A stretch of 5,379 nt of DNA from Chloracidobacterium sp. UBA7659 (GCA_002483395.1 DLHV01000012.1:1-5379); one strand, 5' to 3'. Positions 1-5,379 are shown, numbered from the stretch's first letter. Program-made: numbers and translations. Notes: generated by a model from the sequence alone, not told the origin.

Positions 1-21
1 TCATTTTTTCACGCTTGTTAA

Positions 22-1194
22 CAGTTCGTTTACGATGCTGAAAACAAACAAGTCGAAGTCATCGACGACAGCGTCACCGTCGGCGAATATTTCTACGACG
101 GCGACGGAAAACGCGTAAAGAAGGTCGTCCCAGGCACCGGCGAAACAACAATCTTCGTCTACGACGCCGCCGGAAAGCAGATCGCGGAATACTCGACAAT
201 CGTAGCTTCCTCAAATGATGCAAAGATTGCCTATTTGACCAATGATCACTTAGGTTCGCCACGAATCAACACCGACCGCGACGGCAACGTCACCGCCCGC
301 CACGACTATCATCCCTTCGGCGAAGAGATTTCCACCAGCCAAAGAACAGCCGGACTCGGATACGCGGACGACACGGTTAGGAAGCAATTCACCGGCTATG
401 AACGCGACGGCGAAACCGAACTCGATTTCGCGCAGGCTCGATTCTTTTCCTCGAGTCTAGGCCGCTTCATGGCCTCGGACCCTTACAATGTTATTTTTGA
501 AAAGAAGCCGGCTAAATACGCTAGTTACATCATTCTTCCGCAGAATTGGAACCATTATGCTTATACAATCAACAATCCGACAAACTATGTTGACCCTGAT
601 GGAGAAAACTGGTTCAAAGTCAAAGGGGAGTGGATATGGAGCGAAGGGGACACATACACATACAAAGACAAGAAAGGGCGCGAGCGAACGATGACGAGTA
701 ATTACACACACTTGATTACGATTGAAAAAACGGGGGAAACGACGGCCCAGGGCGGCGAGAAAGTAATCGTCACGCTGTACGGGAACAAAGGTGGTAAGGT
801 GATCGACAATAATATTATAGCTCAGGGTGACGGTTTTTCAGGTTCAAGTACTAAGATCTCCACACAGAACGGTGATTATGAGGTAAATTTGAACAACCGA
901 GGTGGTCCAAACACAAACGTGGATTTGGAAGGCGGCCTGGGCTTACGAAGGTTCCACGACGGCATTCAAGAGATCTCTAGTGAAATTCCAAGTTGTCCAA
1001 CTTTTGGTGGCGCTCCGTGCCAATATCAAGGCGATTGGGGAACACGACGCGCACACCTTACACCTCTTGAAGGACAAGATGACAATTTTTACCTACATGG
1101 TAAGAAGAAATTCGTGACCGAAGGTCGTACTCAAACGGCGGGATGCACAGCAGAGCCGGAAGAAATTGTGCTGCAGGCTGTGTTCGGCCTATAG
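22..1194 (+). CDS. C-terminal part of RHS-repeat polymorphic toxin, with Tlde1/L,D-transpeptidase-like tip
   Basis: The frame is open from codon 22 to TAG at 1192-1194 (390 codons), but an in-frame TAA at 19-21 precedes it and there is no ATG until 469. It is therefore a 3' remnant or a gene broken at the window edge; TTG at 235 lies inside a conserved motif and is not a convincing start. Codons about 10-60 are YD-repeat-like (FVYDAENKQ, EYFYDGDGKRVKKV). The RHS core follows: DHLGSPRINTDRDGNV and YHPFGEE (codons 75-101), then FTGYERDGETELDFAQARFF, LGRFMASDP, and NWNHYAYTINNPTNYVDPDG near codon 194. The remaining ~197 residues are the variable tip. It contains WGTRRAHLTP, then FYLHG (His at codon 359) and TAGCT (Cys at codon 375), the His/[ST]xGC pattern of YkuD/DUF2778-type L,D-transpeptidases such as Tlde1. 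RHS proteins form a shell that delivers such tips to rival cells. The RHS assignment is firm; the tip activity (peptidoglycan attack) is an inference. Confidence 0.85.
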   Translation, partial: QFVYDAENKQVEVIDDSVTVGEYFYDGDGKRVKKVVPGTGETTIFVYDAAGKQIAEYSTIVASSNDAKIAYLTNDHLGSPRINTDRDGNVTARHDYHPFGEEISTSQRTAGLGYADDTVRKQFTGYERDGETELDFAQARFFSSSLGRFMASDPYNVIFEKKPAKYASYIILPQNWNHYAYTINNPTNYVDPDGENWFKVKGEWIWSEGDTYTYKDKKGRERTMTSNYTHLITIEKTGETTAQGGEKVIVTLYGNKGGKVIDNNIIAQGDGFSGSSTKISTQNGDYEVNLNNRGGPNTNVDLEGGLGLRRFHDGIQEISSEIPSCPTFGGAPCQYQGDWGTRRAHLTPLEGQDDNFYLHGKKKFVTEGRTQTAGCTAEPEEIVLQAVFGL

Positions 1195-1258
1195 CCGAGC
1201 CAGGTTGGCACCGATAAAAAGCAAGGGAGAATTATCGTAAATGTAAGGTAACGTACGA

Positions 1259-1750
1259 ATGCAAGTCTTATCTGTTCCGGGTCATTTCGCTTACAAAAAC
1301 TGCATATTCATAGGCGTGATCATCCTTTTCTGCGCCGCGTCCATCTTTGCCCAGAACCGAGTCCGTACGGAGGTGAAACCACTTCCTCCCGAGTTGCAGA
1401 AGATCATACGTGCTTATGTATCGGCGTATGAGAACGAGGACTGGGACACGGTGCACGGCTTTCTGAAAACGGACGAGAGTAAGGAGGCGCTTGTAAAAAG
1501 ACGCTCGAAGCCCGTGCAAAAAAAGGTCGCTCTCTTTCTGGCCGTAAGAAAGATCTCGTCTGAGAATGAAATGGTGTTGTACTCAGTGAATGGCGACTGG
1601 ACGGTCCACAGCTGCGTTACGGTGCTCCATTTCAACAGAAAACTTTCGACGGCGCAAGCGCGGATCTACGTTTACGAGAACGCGGGTAGCTGGTTGTTAT
1701 CTGGTGTCGTCTTCGATGCCACAAAGGGTGGACTTATACCCTGTAATTGA
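1259..1750 (+). CDS. Small exported NTF2-like protein, candidate immunity protein of the RHS tip
   Basis: This encodes 163 residues starting at ATG 1259, with AAGG at 1245-1248 about ten bases upstream as a modest ribosome-binding site. Lys13 followed by a hydrophobic run (residues 15-31, ending SIFA before Q32) reads as a Sec signal peptide, so the product is likely periplasmic. The mature start, PPELQKIIRAYVSAYENEDWDTV, resembles the first helix of NTF2/SnoaL-like folds, and the remainder alternates in a beta-rich way (VLYSVNGDWTVHSCVTVLHF; ARIYVYENAGSWLLSGVVF). Cys119 and Cys162 could form a disulfide after export. The gene begins 64 bases after the RHS stop on the same strand, the usual place for the cognate immunity gene; a periplasmic location suits a peptidoglycan-targeting toxin. 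I do not recognise the exact family. It could instead be an unrelated small lipid- or ligand-binding secreted protein. That it is a real gene is likely; the immunity role is an inference. Confidence 0.7.
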   Translation: MQVLSVPGHFAYKNCIFIGVIILFCAASIFAQNRVRTEVKPLPPELQKIIRAYVSAYENEDWDTVHGFLKTDESKEALVKRRSKPVQKKVALFLAVRKISSENEMVLYSVNGDWTVHSCVTVLHFNRKLSTAQARIYVYENAGSWLLSGVVFDATKGGLIPCN

Positions 1751-1780
1751 TTAGCCAATACAGATAGCGCTCGGGACTAC

Positions 1781-1800
1781 GGGCCGATGAGGGCCGATGA
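1781..1800. repeat. Perfect tandem duplication of a 10-bp unit
   Basis: The unit GGGCCGATGA occurs twice back to back (1781-1790 and 1791-1800), between the small exported gene and the insertion element. It is a simple slippage-type duplication and no function is evident. Confidence 0.85.
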
Positions 1801-1810
1801 GAAGGAAAGA

Positions 1811-1824
1811 ATGGGGTCAGGCCT
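1811..1824 (+). other. Upstream motif of a RAYT module, cut off by the IS
   Basis: ATGGGGTCAGGCCT at 1811-1824 resembles, from memory, the GGGGTCAGG-type motif commonly found just ahead of REP-associated tyrosine transposase genes. Here the nearest RAYT start is about 1.47 kb away at 3291, on the other side of the insertion element. Removing the element would bring the motif to within about 60 bases of that start. The match to the motif rests on recall and needs a database comparison. Confidence 0.45.
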
Positions 1825-1831
1825 GATGTTA

Positions 1832-1844
1832 TAAAGACGGTTTC
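1832..1844. repeat. Left subterminal inverted repeat of the IS
   Basis: TAAAGACGGTTTC is complementary in inverted orientation to 3230-3242 at 12 of 13 positions (one G/A difference). It lies only a few bases inside the presumed left end. Its inner part also pairs perfectly with 1899-1909. Confidence 0.75.
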
Positions 1845-1909
1845 TCCCGACATTGGGTAGAATCGATGTCGACAAAGAAAAAGATTCGCTCTTTGACAGG
1901 AGAAACCGT
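1837..1909 (+). promoter_or_regulatory. Inverted repeat masking the transposase ribosome-binding site
   Basis: ACGGTTTCTCC (1837-1847) is the exact reverse complement of GGAGAAACCGT (1899-1909), which contains most of the strong Shine-Dalgarno AGGAG (1898-1902) eight bases before the transposase ATG at 1911. Any RNA that reads in from outside the left end would contain both arms and could fold the ribosome-binding site into an 11-bp stem with a 51-base loop, blocking translation. A transcript starting inside the loop would escape. Such protection from read-through is known for other insertion sequences; applying it here is an inference. Confidence 0.55.
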
Positions 1910-1910
1910 T

Positions 1911-2971
1911 ATGACATTGTACATCGGAGTTGATCTACATCCACACCAGCAGACGGCTGCCTGGTGTGACACGAGGACAGGGGAAACGGAGACAGTAGAT
2001 CTCAAGCATGATCTTGAGAAAGTTCGCGAGTTTATGCAGGCTTGAGCGAACCGGCAATTGTCGGCATCGAGGCATCGGCCAAGATGGTTTGGTTCGAGAA
2101 TATGCTCTTTGAAACAGGTCATAAGCTATTTGTCGGCAACCCGGTTTTAATAAGAAAGCGAGCCACATCGAGGCACAAGAATGACCGGCGGGATGCGGAG
2201 CTGATACTGGAACTTCTGATGCGGGACGAGTTTCCGGCCATCTGGCGGAGGCCGGCCGAAAGCAACCAGGTGATCGAGATAATGGGGTTGAGGAAGAGTC
2301 TGGTCCGGCAGCGGATCCAATGCTACAACCGGCTGCAAGCTCTTGCACATAGTGTCGGAATGCCGAAGAGTCATATGAAAACAGCAAAAGCCCAGTCGGT
2401 TCTCAAAGCTGTCGTGATGGACGAGGCTGATTCGATCAGGCGAGAGCACCTTTTCTCGCTGATCGAACAGCTCAGCGGCCAGATCGCTAGGCTCGAAGAG
2501 TGGCTGAAGAAAAAGGCTGAAGAGAACAGTTCAGTCCAGCTTCTTCAGACACAGATGGGTGTCGGATATCTAACGGCCCTCGTGACCGTTCACACGCTCG
2601 GAGATGTAGGGCGGTTTAAGAGGGCGAACAAGGCGGTCGTATCATTCGCGGGTCTCGATCCCCGTGAGATGTCTTCTGCGGGACGTACCCGGTTCGGGTC
2701 TATCACAAAGGCCGGATCGCCGATACTCCGGCATCATCTCGGACAGGCGGTCATGACCGCTACCCGTTACGATCCCAGACTTAAGGCCTTTTACAAACGA
2801 CTCGCAAAAAAGAAACCGAAGGCGGTGGCCAAAACCGCCGCTTCAAGAAAGCTTCTGGTCAAACTCGCTATTATGCTGCGTGACAGCATCACCGCAGAAG
2901 AGTTTGACCAGCGTGGACGCACAGTTGGTAATGCTCGGGGAATCGCACGGTCTGAAATGACCGCGGCCTGA
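1911..2971 (+). pseudogene. IS110/IS1111-family DEDD transposase, split by a -1 frameshift
   Basis: This enzyme recombines the element in and out of DNA, guided by an RNA from the element's own end. The first part (1911-2045) reads MTLYIGVDLHPHQQTAAW and continues to ...KVREFMQA, ending at TGA 2043-2045. The rest (frame open from 2018, homologous from about 2039 to TGA 2969-2971) starts GLSEPAIVGIEAS. Joined by a -1 shift near 2037-2042 they give about 353 residues, the normal family length. The N-terminal RuvC-like DEDD residues are all visible: Asp8 (GVDLH), Glu54 (GIEAS), Asp92 and Asp95 (HKNDRRDAE). A coiled-coil-like middle (RLEEWLKKKAEE) follows. The C-terminal Transposase_20 region has MGVGYLTALVTVHTLGDV, FAGLDP, the Ser-containing MSSAG (Ser255/256) and ITKAGSPILR. 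No slippery heptamer is evident at the shift, so a one-base loss is likelier than programmed recoding. A strong AGGAG precedes ATG 1911. Family assignment is firm. Confidence 0.92.
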
Positions 2972-3229
2972 TAGAGCCAAGCCAACCTTCTCCAAATCAA
3001 ACGAGAAGTGCGAATCCATACATCATGGGCAACAAGTAAGCCAATATAACAGACTTCCTTCTAAAGCCCGAAGAGATGAATGAGTGAGCCGCGAGTGCTC
3101 TGCTCGGTCCGTCTGAAACCACGCTTCAGACACAAACTTTGAACACAATGAGTGAATCTTGTCTTGTCAAAGAACCTTGCAAACTCACCGCCCCAACTCG
3201 GCGGGACACTCCTACTTTGCCTTGACACC
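2972..3229 (+). ncRNA. Candidate bridge/seek RNA region in the right end of the IS
   Basis: This is 258 bases without a credible gene, between the transposase stop and the right subterminal repeat, where IS1111-type elements encode their guide RNA. It holds three consecutive hairpins: GTCTGAA/TTCAGAC (3111-3117 with 3125-3131, 7-base loop), CTTTGA/TCAAAG (3137-3142 with 3167-3172, 24-base loop) and CCGCC/GGCGG (3188-3192 with 3200-3204, 7-base loop). The 9-mer AATGAGTGA occurs at 3079-3087 and again inside the 24-base loop at 3147-3155. Hairpins with an enlarged loop are what a guide-bearing RNA would show. By eye I found no clear complementarity to the flanks or ends, and the RNA's ends cannot be placed from sequence alone. 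Confidence 0.4.
3222..3227 (+). promoter_or_regulatory. Outward-facing consensus -35 hexamer at the IS right end
   Basis: TTGACA is a perfect -35 hexamer pointing out of the element, just before the right subterminal repeat. No good -10 lies at 16-18 bases in the linear DNA. In a circular form it would face TATAAA at 1830-1835 of the left end, with a spacer of about 22 bases if one GATG is kept, which is longer than ideal. This is a weak call. Confidence 0.25.
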
Positions 3230-3242
3230 GAAATCGTCTTTA
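3230..3242. repeat. Right subterminal inverted repeat of the IS
   Basis: GAAATCGTCTTTA is the inverted partner of 1832-1844, with 12 of 13 positions matching. It marks the right end of the element within a few to about 30 bases. Confidence 0.75.
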
Positions 3243-3255
3243 GAGATGCGATTCT

Positions 3256-3286
3256 GCGAAATGCTCCATCTGATGTAGAATTTCGC
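3256..3286. repeat. Inverted repeat just upstream of the RAYT start
   Basis: GCGAAAT (3256-3262) and ATTTCGC (3280-3286) form a perfect 7-bp stem with a 17-base loop, ending five bases before the RAYT ATG at 3291. RAYT genes are typically flanked by REP-like palindromes, so this may be a relic of one. TAGAAT at 3276-3281 within it could also serve as a -10 element. Confidence 0.4.
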
Positions 3287-3290
3287 GGGT

Positions 3291-3456
3291 ATGGCGAGAA
3301 AGCGGCGAGTGGAGGTTGAGGGAGGACTTTACCACGTGATCACGCGTGGCAATGACGTGCCAGGACGTATTTCATTCCCGCGACGACCATCTGAAGTTTC
3401 TCTCGCTGCTTACAAAACAAAAGGAAAGATCGCCGTTTTGCCTTTATGCTTTCTGC
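3291..3456 (+). pseudogene. REP-associated tyrosine transposase (RAYT / Y1_Tnp) N-terminal remnant
   Basis: RAYTs are HUH-type enzymes that act on REP palindromes. The start at ATG 3291 reads MARKRRVEVEGGLYHVITRG, the characteristic RAYT opening. After ..RGND the matching sequence continues one base over, in the frame of 3346: CQDVFHSRDDHLKFLSLL, then TKQKERSPFCLYAFC. A one-base insertion near 3345-3356 explains this. From about 3457 similarity stops abruptly: the expected LMTNHVHLL segment with the catalytic HUH pair, the following catalytic Tyr and the C-terminus are all missing, so this fragment cannot be active. It keeps only about 55 of an expected 200 or more residues. Its upstream motif seems to be at 1811-1824, separated by the insertion sequence. 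Two overlapping open frames here (3291-3653 and 3346-3681) are the two halves of this decay plus unrelated sequence, not two genes. Confidence 0.8.
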
Positions 3457-3680
3457 CAGAGCGTGAAATTGAAAAAGTTAAGAGCGGTAATTGGCCCGGC
3501 CGGCGACGCGGTCGTAAAGCCACGCCGGCATTATTTTCCCTACCTCTGCTTATGTTTTGGCGACCCGAAATACACTCAAGGTCGGCCCCAAAAAACAACT
3601 CCGTCGGACAGTTCTCCGACATCGTTATCACCGGTCCCCAGCCCGCTGGCTAAGATCACCGGGCAGAAACGTGAGCGTTG
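3457..3680 (+). other. Unassigned stretch after the RAYT break
   Basis: All three forward frames stay open for long parts of this stretch, and none resembles a family I know. The frame of 3346 gives a Ser/Pro/Thr-rich tail (TTPSDSSPTSLSPVPSPL), the frame of 3291 ends FSDIVITGPQPAG at 3653, and a third is basic. Several frames open at once in GC-rich sequence usually means non-coding DNA. Two hairpins are visible: GCCGGCG/CGCCGGC (3499-3505 with 3523-3529, followed by ATTATTTTCCC) and GTCGGA/TCCGAC (3603-3608 with 3615-3620). The first could act as a weak terminator or be a REP-like palindrome. Confidence 0.4.
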
Positions 3681-3723
3681 ACGAGCATGCTACTTCTGCC
3701 GTTGCCAAACCAACAAAAGAAAA

Positions 3724-3753
3724 CAGCCGCGAAGTTTCTACATTTCGCGGCTG
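3724..3753. terminator. Strong bidirectional hairpin terminator
   Basis: CAGCCGCGAA (3724-3733) and TTCGCGGCTG (3744-3753) pair perfectly over 10 bp around a 10-base loop. On the minus strand the stem is followed by TTTTCTTTTG, a good T-tract; on the plus strand by ATCTTGTTTTG, a weaker one. It separates the decayed mobile region from rpoN and would stop transcripts from either side. Confidence 0.75.
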
Positions 3754-3806
3754 ATCTTGTTTTGAAGAGGCCGGTCGTTAGCGCTTCCGGTTACGACTTG
3801 ATCGGT

Positions 3807-3836
3807 TTTCCATTTCGTCTGAAAAACTCGTATAAT
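3807..3836 (+). promoter_or_regulatory. Candidate sigma-70-type promoter of rpoN
   Basis: A perfect TATAAT at 3831-3836 is preceded, at 18 bases, by TTTCCA (3807-3812; four of six matches to TTGACA). It lies 65 bases before the rpoN ATG and downstream of the terminator, giving a leader of roughly 55-60 bases that carries a run of eight T followed by CTCCTG (about 3857-3870). The weak -35 keeps confidence moderate. Confidence 0.55.
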
Positions 3837-3900
3837 TACAGGTAAGGCACGCGTAGTTTTTTTTCTCCTGAAAAGCTGTTGTTGCCGGTAGTTACCGATT

Positions 3901-5379
3901 ATGTCTTCATTGAGACTCACAACAAATCTCCAGCAAAAAATGATCCTGACGCCGCAACTGCGGCAGAGGATCGAGATGCTGCAAATGACATCGCTGGAAC
4001 TTGATGAGTTGATAGAACAGGAGCTCGTGGCTAATCCGGTGCTGGAAGAAGTCCAGCCGGGCGACGAAGTTCAGGAAATATCGAGCAGTATTCTCGACCA
4101 AAACGCCGACGGCATTAGCGAAAGGTTTGAAAACGGGTCTGACGCTGAACCGATATTTTCTCTTAATGGTTCTAATGAATCTTTGAGCATCGGTGATTCT
4201 ACCGTTCCCGAAAGCCAGTATGAAAACGGGTTGGACGACAACCCGTCGTCAGATGTCGAATCGGGCGACGAAACCGCTCAGGAGAGATCCGACGCTTTCG
4301 AAGAGATCGATTACGGAAGGGAATTTCAGGATTATTTGGACCCCGGATATCGGACGCAGGAAATCGAATACAAGGACGACGCCCCGAGCTTTGAACAGTT
4401 CCTTTCGCACACGCCCTCGCTCAGCGAGAATCTGGAGTGGCAGCTGAATCTTCAGGACATCAGCGAAACGCTGGAAGACGTGGCGGTATTTATTATCGGC
4501 AACCTCGATGAGGACGGCCGGCTGACCGTTTCGCTTGAGGACATCGAGGAAATGTGTTCATGCTCGCGTGAGACAGTCGAGAAGGCGAGGAAAGTCGTAA
4601 TAGGTCTCGATCCCGTTGGCTGCGGCGCCATCGACGTAAAGGAATGCCTGCTTGCGCAGTTGGAGGCAAATGGACATGCCGGCAGCCTTGCAGCGGACCT
4701 TGTCCAAAATCATCTAGAAGACCTGCAACCGCACCGGCTCCAGCACCTTGCAAAAGACACCGGCATAGATCTTCATGATCTTGACGAAGAAATCAATAAG
4801 GTCCGCGTCCTGGACCCTTATCCGGGAAGGCGATTTTCGACGGAAGATTCTATTTTCGTCGCACCCGAAGTCTATGTGGAAAAGATCGACGATGAATATC
4901 TCATCTACTTCACGGACGACGGCAGCCCGCGGCTGAGAATAAGCCCGACATATCATCAGCTTTTGGACCAGAATGAGACCTCAAAAGAGGCAAAGGATTT
5001 TATCAAGGAAAAGGTTCGCTCGGCCGTCGATCTGCTTCGCAATATCGAGCACCGGAGGCAGACAATTTACCGGGTCGTGGAATGTATTGTCGACCGGCAG
5101 CGGGATTTTCTCGACAACGGGGTTGAATATATTAAACCGATGATGCTGAAAGACGTCGCCGAGGATATCGGAATGCACCTTTCAACCATCTCCCGTGTCG
5201 TCAACAGAAAATACGCCCACACGCCGCAAGGTGTCATCGAGCTGAGACGTTTCTTCAGCGAGGGCATGATGAACGAAGACGGGGAAGAAGTTTCGACCCG
5301 GATCCTAAAGCTCCGAATCAAGAAATTGGTCGAGGAAGAAGATACCAAAAAGCCGCTTACCGATGAGCAGATCGCCAAA
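3901..5379 (+). CDS. rpoN: RNA polymerase sigma-54 factor RpoN, 3' end beyond the window
   Basis: Sigma-54 directs RNA polymerase to -24/-12 promoters and needs AAA+ enhancer-binding activators to open them. The frame is open for 493 codons to the window edge with no stop. Region I (residues about 4-50), LRLTTNLQQKMILTPQLRQ through QELVANPVLEE, is the activator-responsive, Gln/Leu-rich segment. Residues about 51-160 form an acidic, low-complexity linker (region II). The core-binding domain starts near residue 161 (SFEQFLSHTPSLSENLEWQL), with NLDEDGRL and LDPVGCGAIDVKECLLAQL. The DNA-binding domain has the helix-turn-helix LKDVAEDIGMHLSTISRVVN (416-435), then KYAHTPQGVIELRRFFSEG. The window ends at LTDEQIAK, just before the expected RpoN box (ARRTVAKYRE-type), so roughly 40-50 residues are missing. 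The start ATG 3901 fits family alignments, though the Shine-Dalgarno is weak (GGTAG at 3887-3891). It probably has its own promoter. Confidence 0.97.
   Translation, partial: MSSLRLTTNLQQKMILTPQLRQRIEMLQMTSLELDELIEQELVANPVLEEVQPGDEVQEISSSILDQNADGISERFENGSDAEPIFSLNGSNESLSIGDSTVPESQYENGLDDNPSSDVESGDETAQERSDAFEEIDYGREFQDYLDPGYRTQEIEYKDDAPSFEQFLSHTPSLSENLEWQLNLQDISETLEDVAVFIIGNLDEDGRLTVSLEDIEEMCSCSRETVEKARKVVIGLDPVGCGAIDVKECLLAQLEANGHAGSLAADLVQNHLEDLQPHRLQHLAKDTGIDLHDLDEEINKVRVLDPYPGRRFSTEDSIFVAPEVYVEKIDDEYLIYFTDDGSPRLRISPTYHQLLDQNETSKEAKDFIKEKVRSAVDLLRNIEHRRQTIYRVVECIVDRQRDFLDNGVEYIKPMMLKDVAEDIGMHLSTISRVVNRKYAHTPQGVIELRRFFSEGMMNEDGEEVSTRILKLRIKKLVEEEDTKKPLTDEQIAK

Larger units (their letters stand above)
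1825..3248 (+). mobile_element. IS110-family (IS1111-type) insertion sequence, about 1.42 kb
   Basis: The element is defined by a DEDD transposase gene (1911-2971), a short left non-coding end (about 85 bases), a long right non-coding end (about 277 bases), and subterminal inverted repeats at 1832-1844 and 3230-3242 that match at 12 of 13 positions. Subterminal repeats and a long downstream end are typical of the IS1111 branch of IS110. Ends are not fully fixed. With about 7 bases outside the left repeat and a few outside the right, the termini fall near 1825 and 3245-3248, where GATG occurs at both borders (1825-1828, 3245-3248). An alternative right border is 3276, because CTGATGT occurs at 1823-1829 and 3270-3276. 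The left flank carries a RAYT-type motif and the right flank a RAYT gene, consistent with insertion into a RAYT module. The transposase frame is interrupted, so this copy may be inactive unless the shift is programmed. Confidence 0.8.

Noticed and set aside
235..1194. TTG at 235 as the true start of the RHS gene
   Set aside because: It falls inside the conserved stretch leading to DHLGSPR, and YD-repeat-like coding sequence continues upstream to codon 22, so homology does not begin there.
1829..2449. Minus-strand open frames across the transposase 5' half
   Set aside because: They are antisense to a clear IS110 coding sequence, overlap each other and show no recognisable domain.
3557..3754. 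65-codon basic open frame ending in the terminator hairpin
   Set aside because: It has no good ribosome-binding site or known motif, and its end runs through the 3724-3753 hairpin, which is unlikely for a real gene.
3798..3836. TTGATC (3798-3803) as -35 of the rpoN promoter
   Set aside because: The spacing to TATAAT is 27 bases, too long; TTTCCA at 18 bases is the better partner.
4193..4447. Overlapping plus-strand frame and several minus-strand frames inside rpoN
   Set aside because: The rpoN frame is continuous and shows all sigma-54 domains; the others are basic, low-complexity shadows.
1..5379. CRISPR array, tRNA, rRNA or origin
   Set aside because: No regularly spaced repeats, tRNA cloverleaf, rRNA-like sequence or DnaA-box cluster was seen.

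Overview
The window looks like a piece of a bacterial chromosome with a small accessory cluster next to a housekeeping regulator. The wording of the RHS core, the exported NTF2-like protein and the sigma-54 sequence resemble Acidobacteriota (Blastocatellia / Pyrinomonadaceae-like). That placement is from memory of family sequences, not from a search.

Layout. (1) 22-1194: the C-terminal end of an RHS-repeat polymorphic toxin, with the RHS core followed by a variable tip that looks like an L,D-transpeptidase/Tlde1-like (DUF2778-type) domain. An in-frame stop at 19-21 cuts it off from any upstream RHS repeats. (2) 1259-1750: a small exported protein with an NTF2-like start, placed where the immunity gene of an RHS toxin normally lies. 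(3) About 1825-3248: an IS110-family element of the IS1111 type, with 12/13-matching subterminal inverted repeats, a transposase gene broken (or recoded) by a -1 frameshift, and about 260 non-coding bases downstream that fold into consecutive hairpins and are a candidate bridge/seek RNA. (4) 1811-1824 plus about 3249-3456: a REP-associated tyrosine transposase (RAYT) module that the IS appears to have split from its upstream motif. The RAYT is itself frameshifted and loses its catalytic half. (5) 3457-3800: sequence I cannot assign, ending in a strong bidirectional hairpin terminator. (6) 3901 to the window end: rpoN, the sigma-54 factor, running off the right edge just before its RpoN box, with a candidate promoter at 3807-3836.

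How the parts fit. The RHS tip and the secreted small protein form a plausible toxin/immunity pair acting in the periplasm. The stretch between them and rpoN has collected mobile elements. The terminator at 3724-3753 insulates rpoN from this debris, and rpoN probably uses its own promoter. Nearly all other open frames are antisense or overlapping shadows of these genes.
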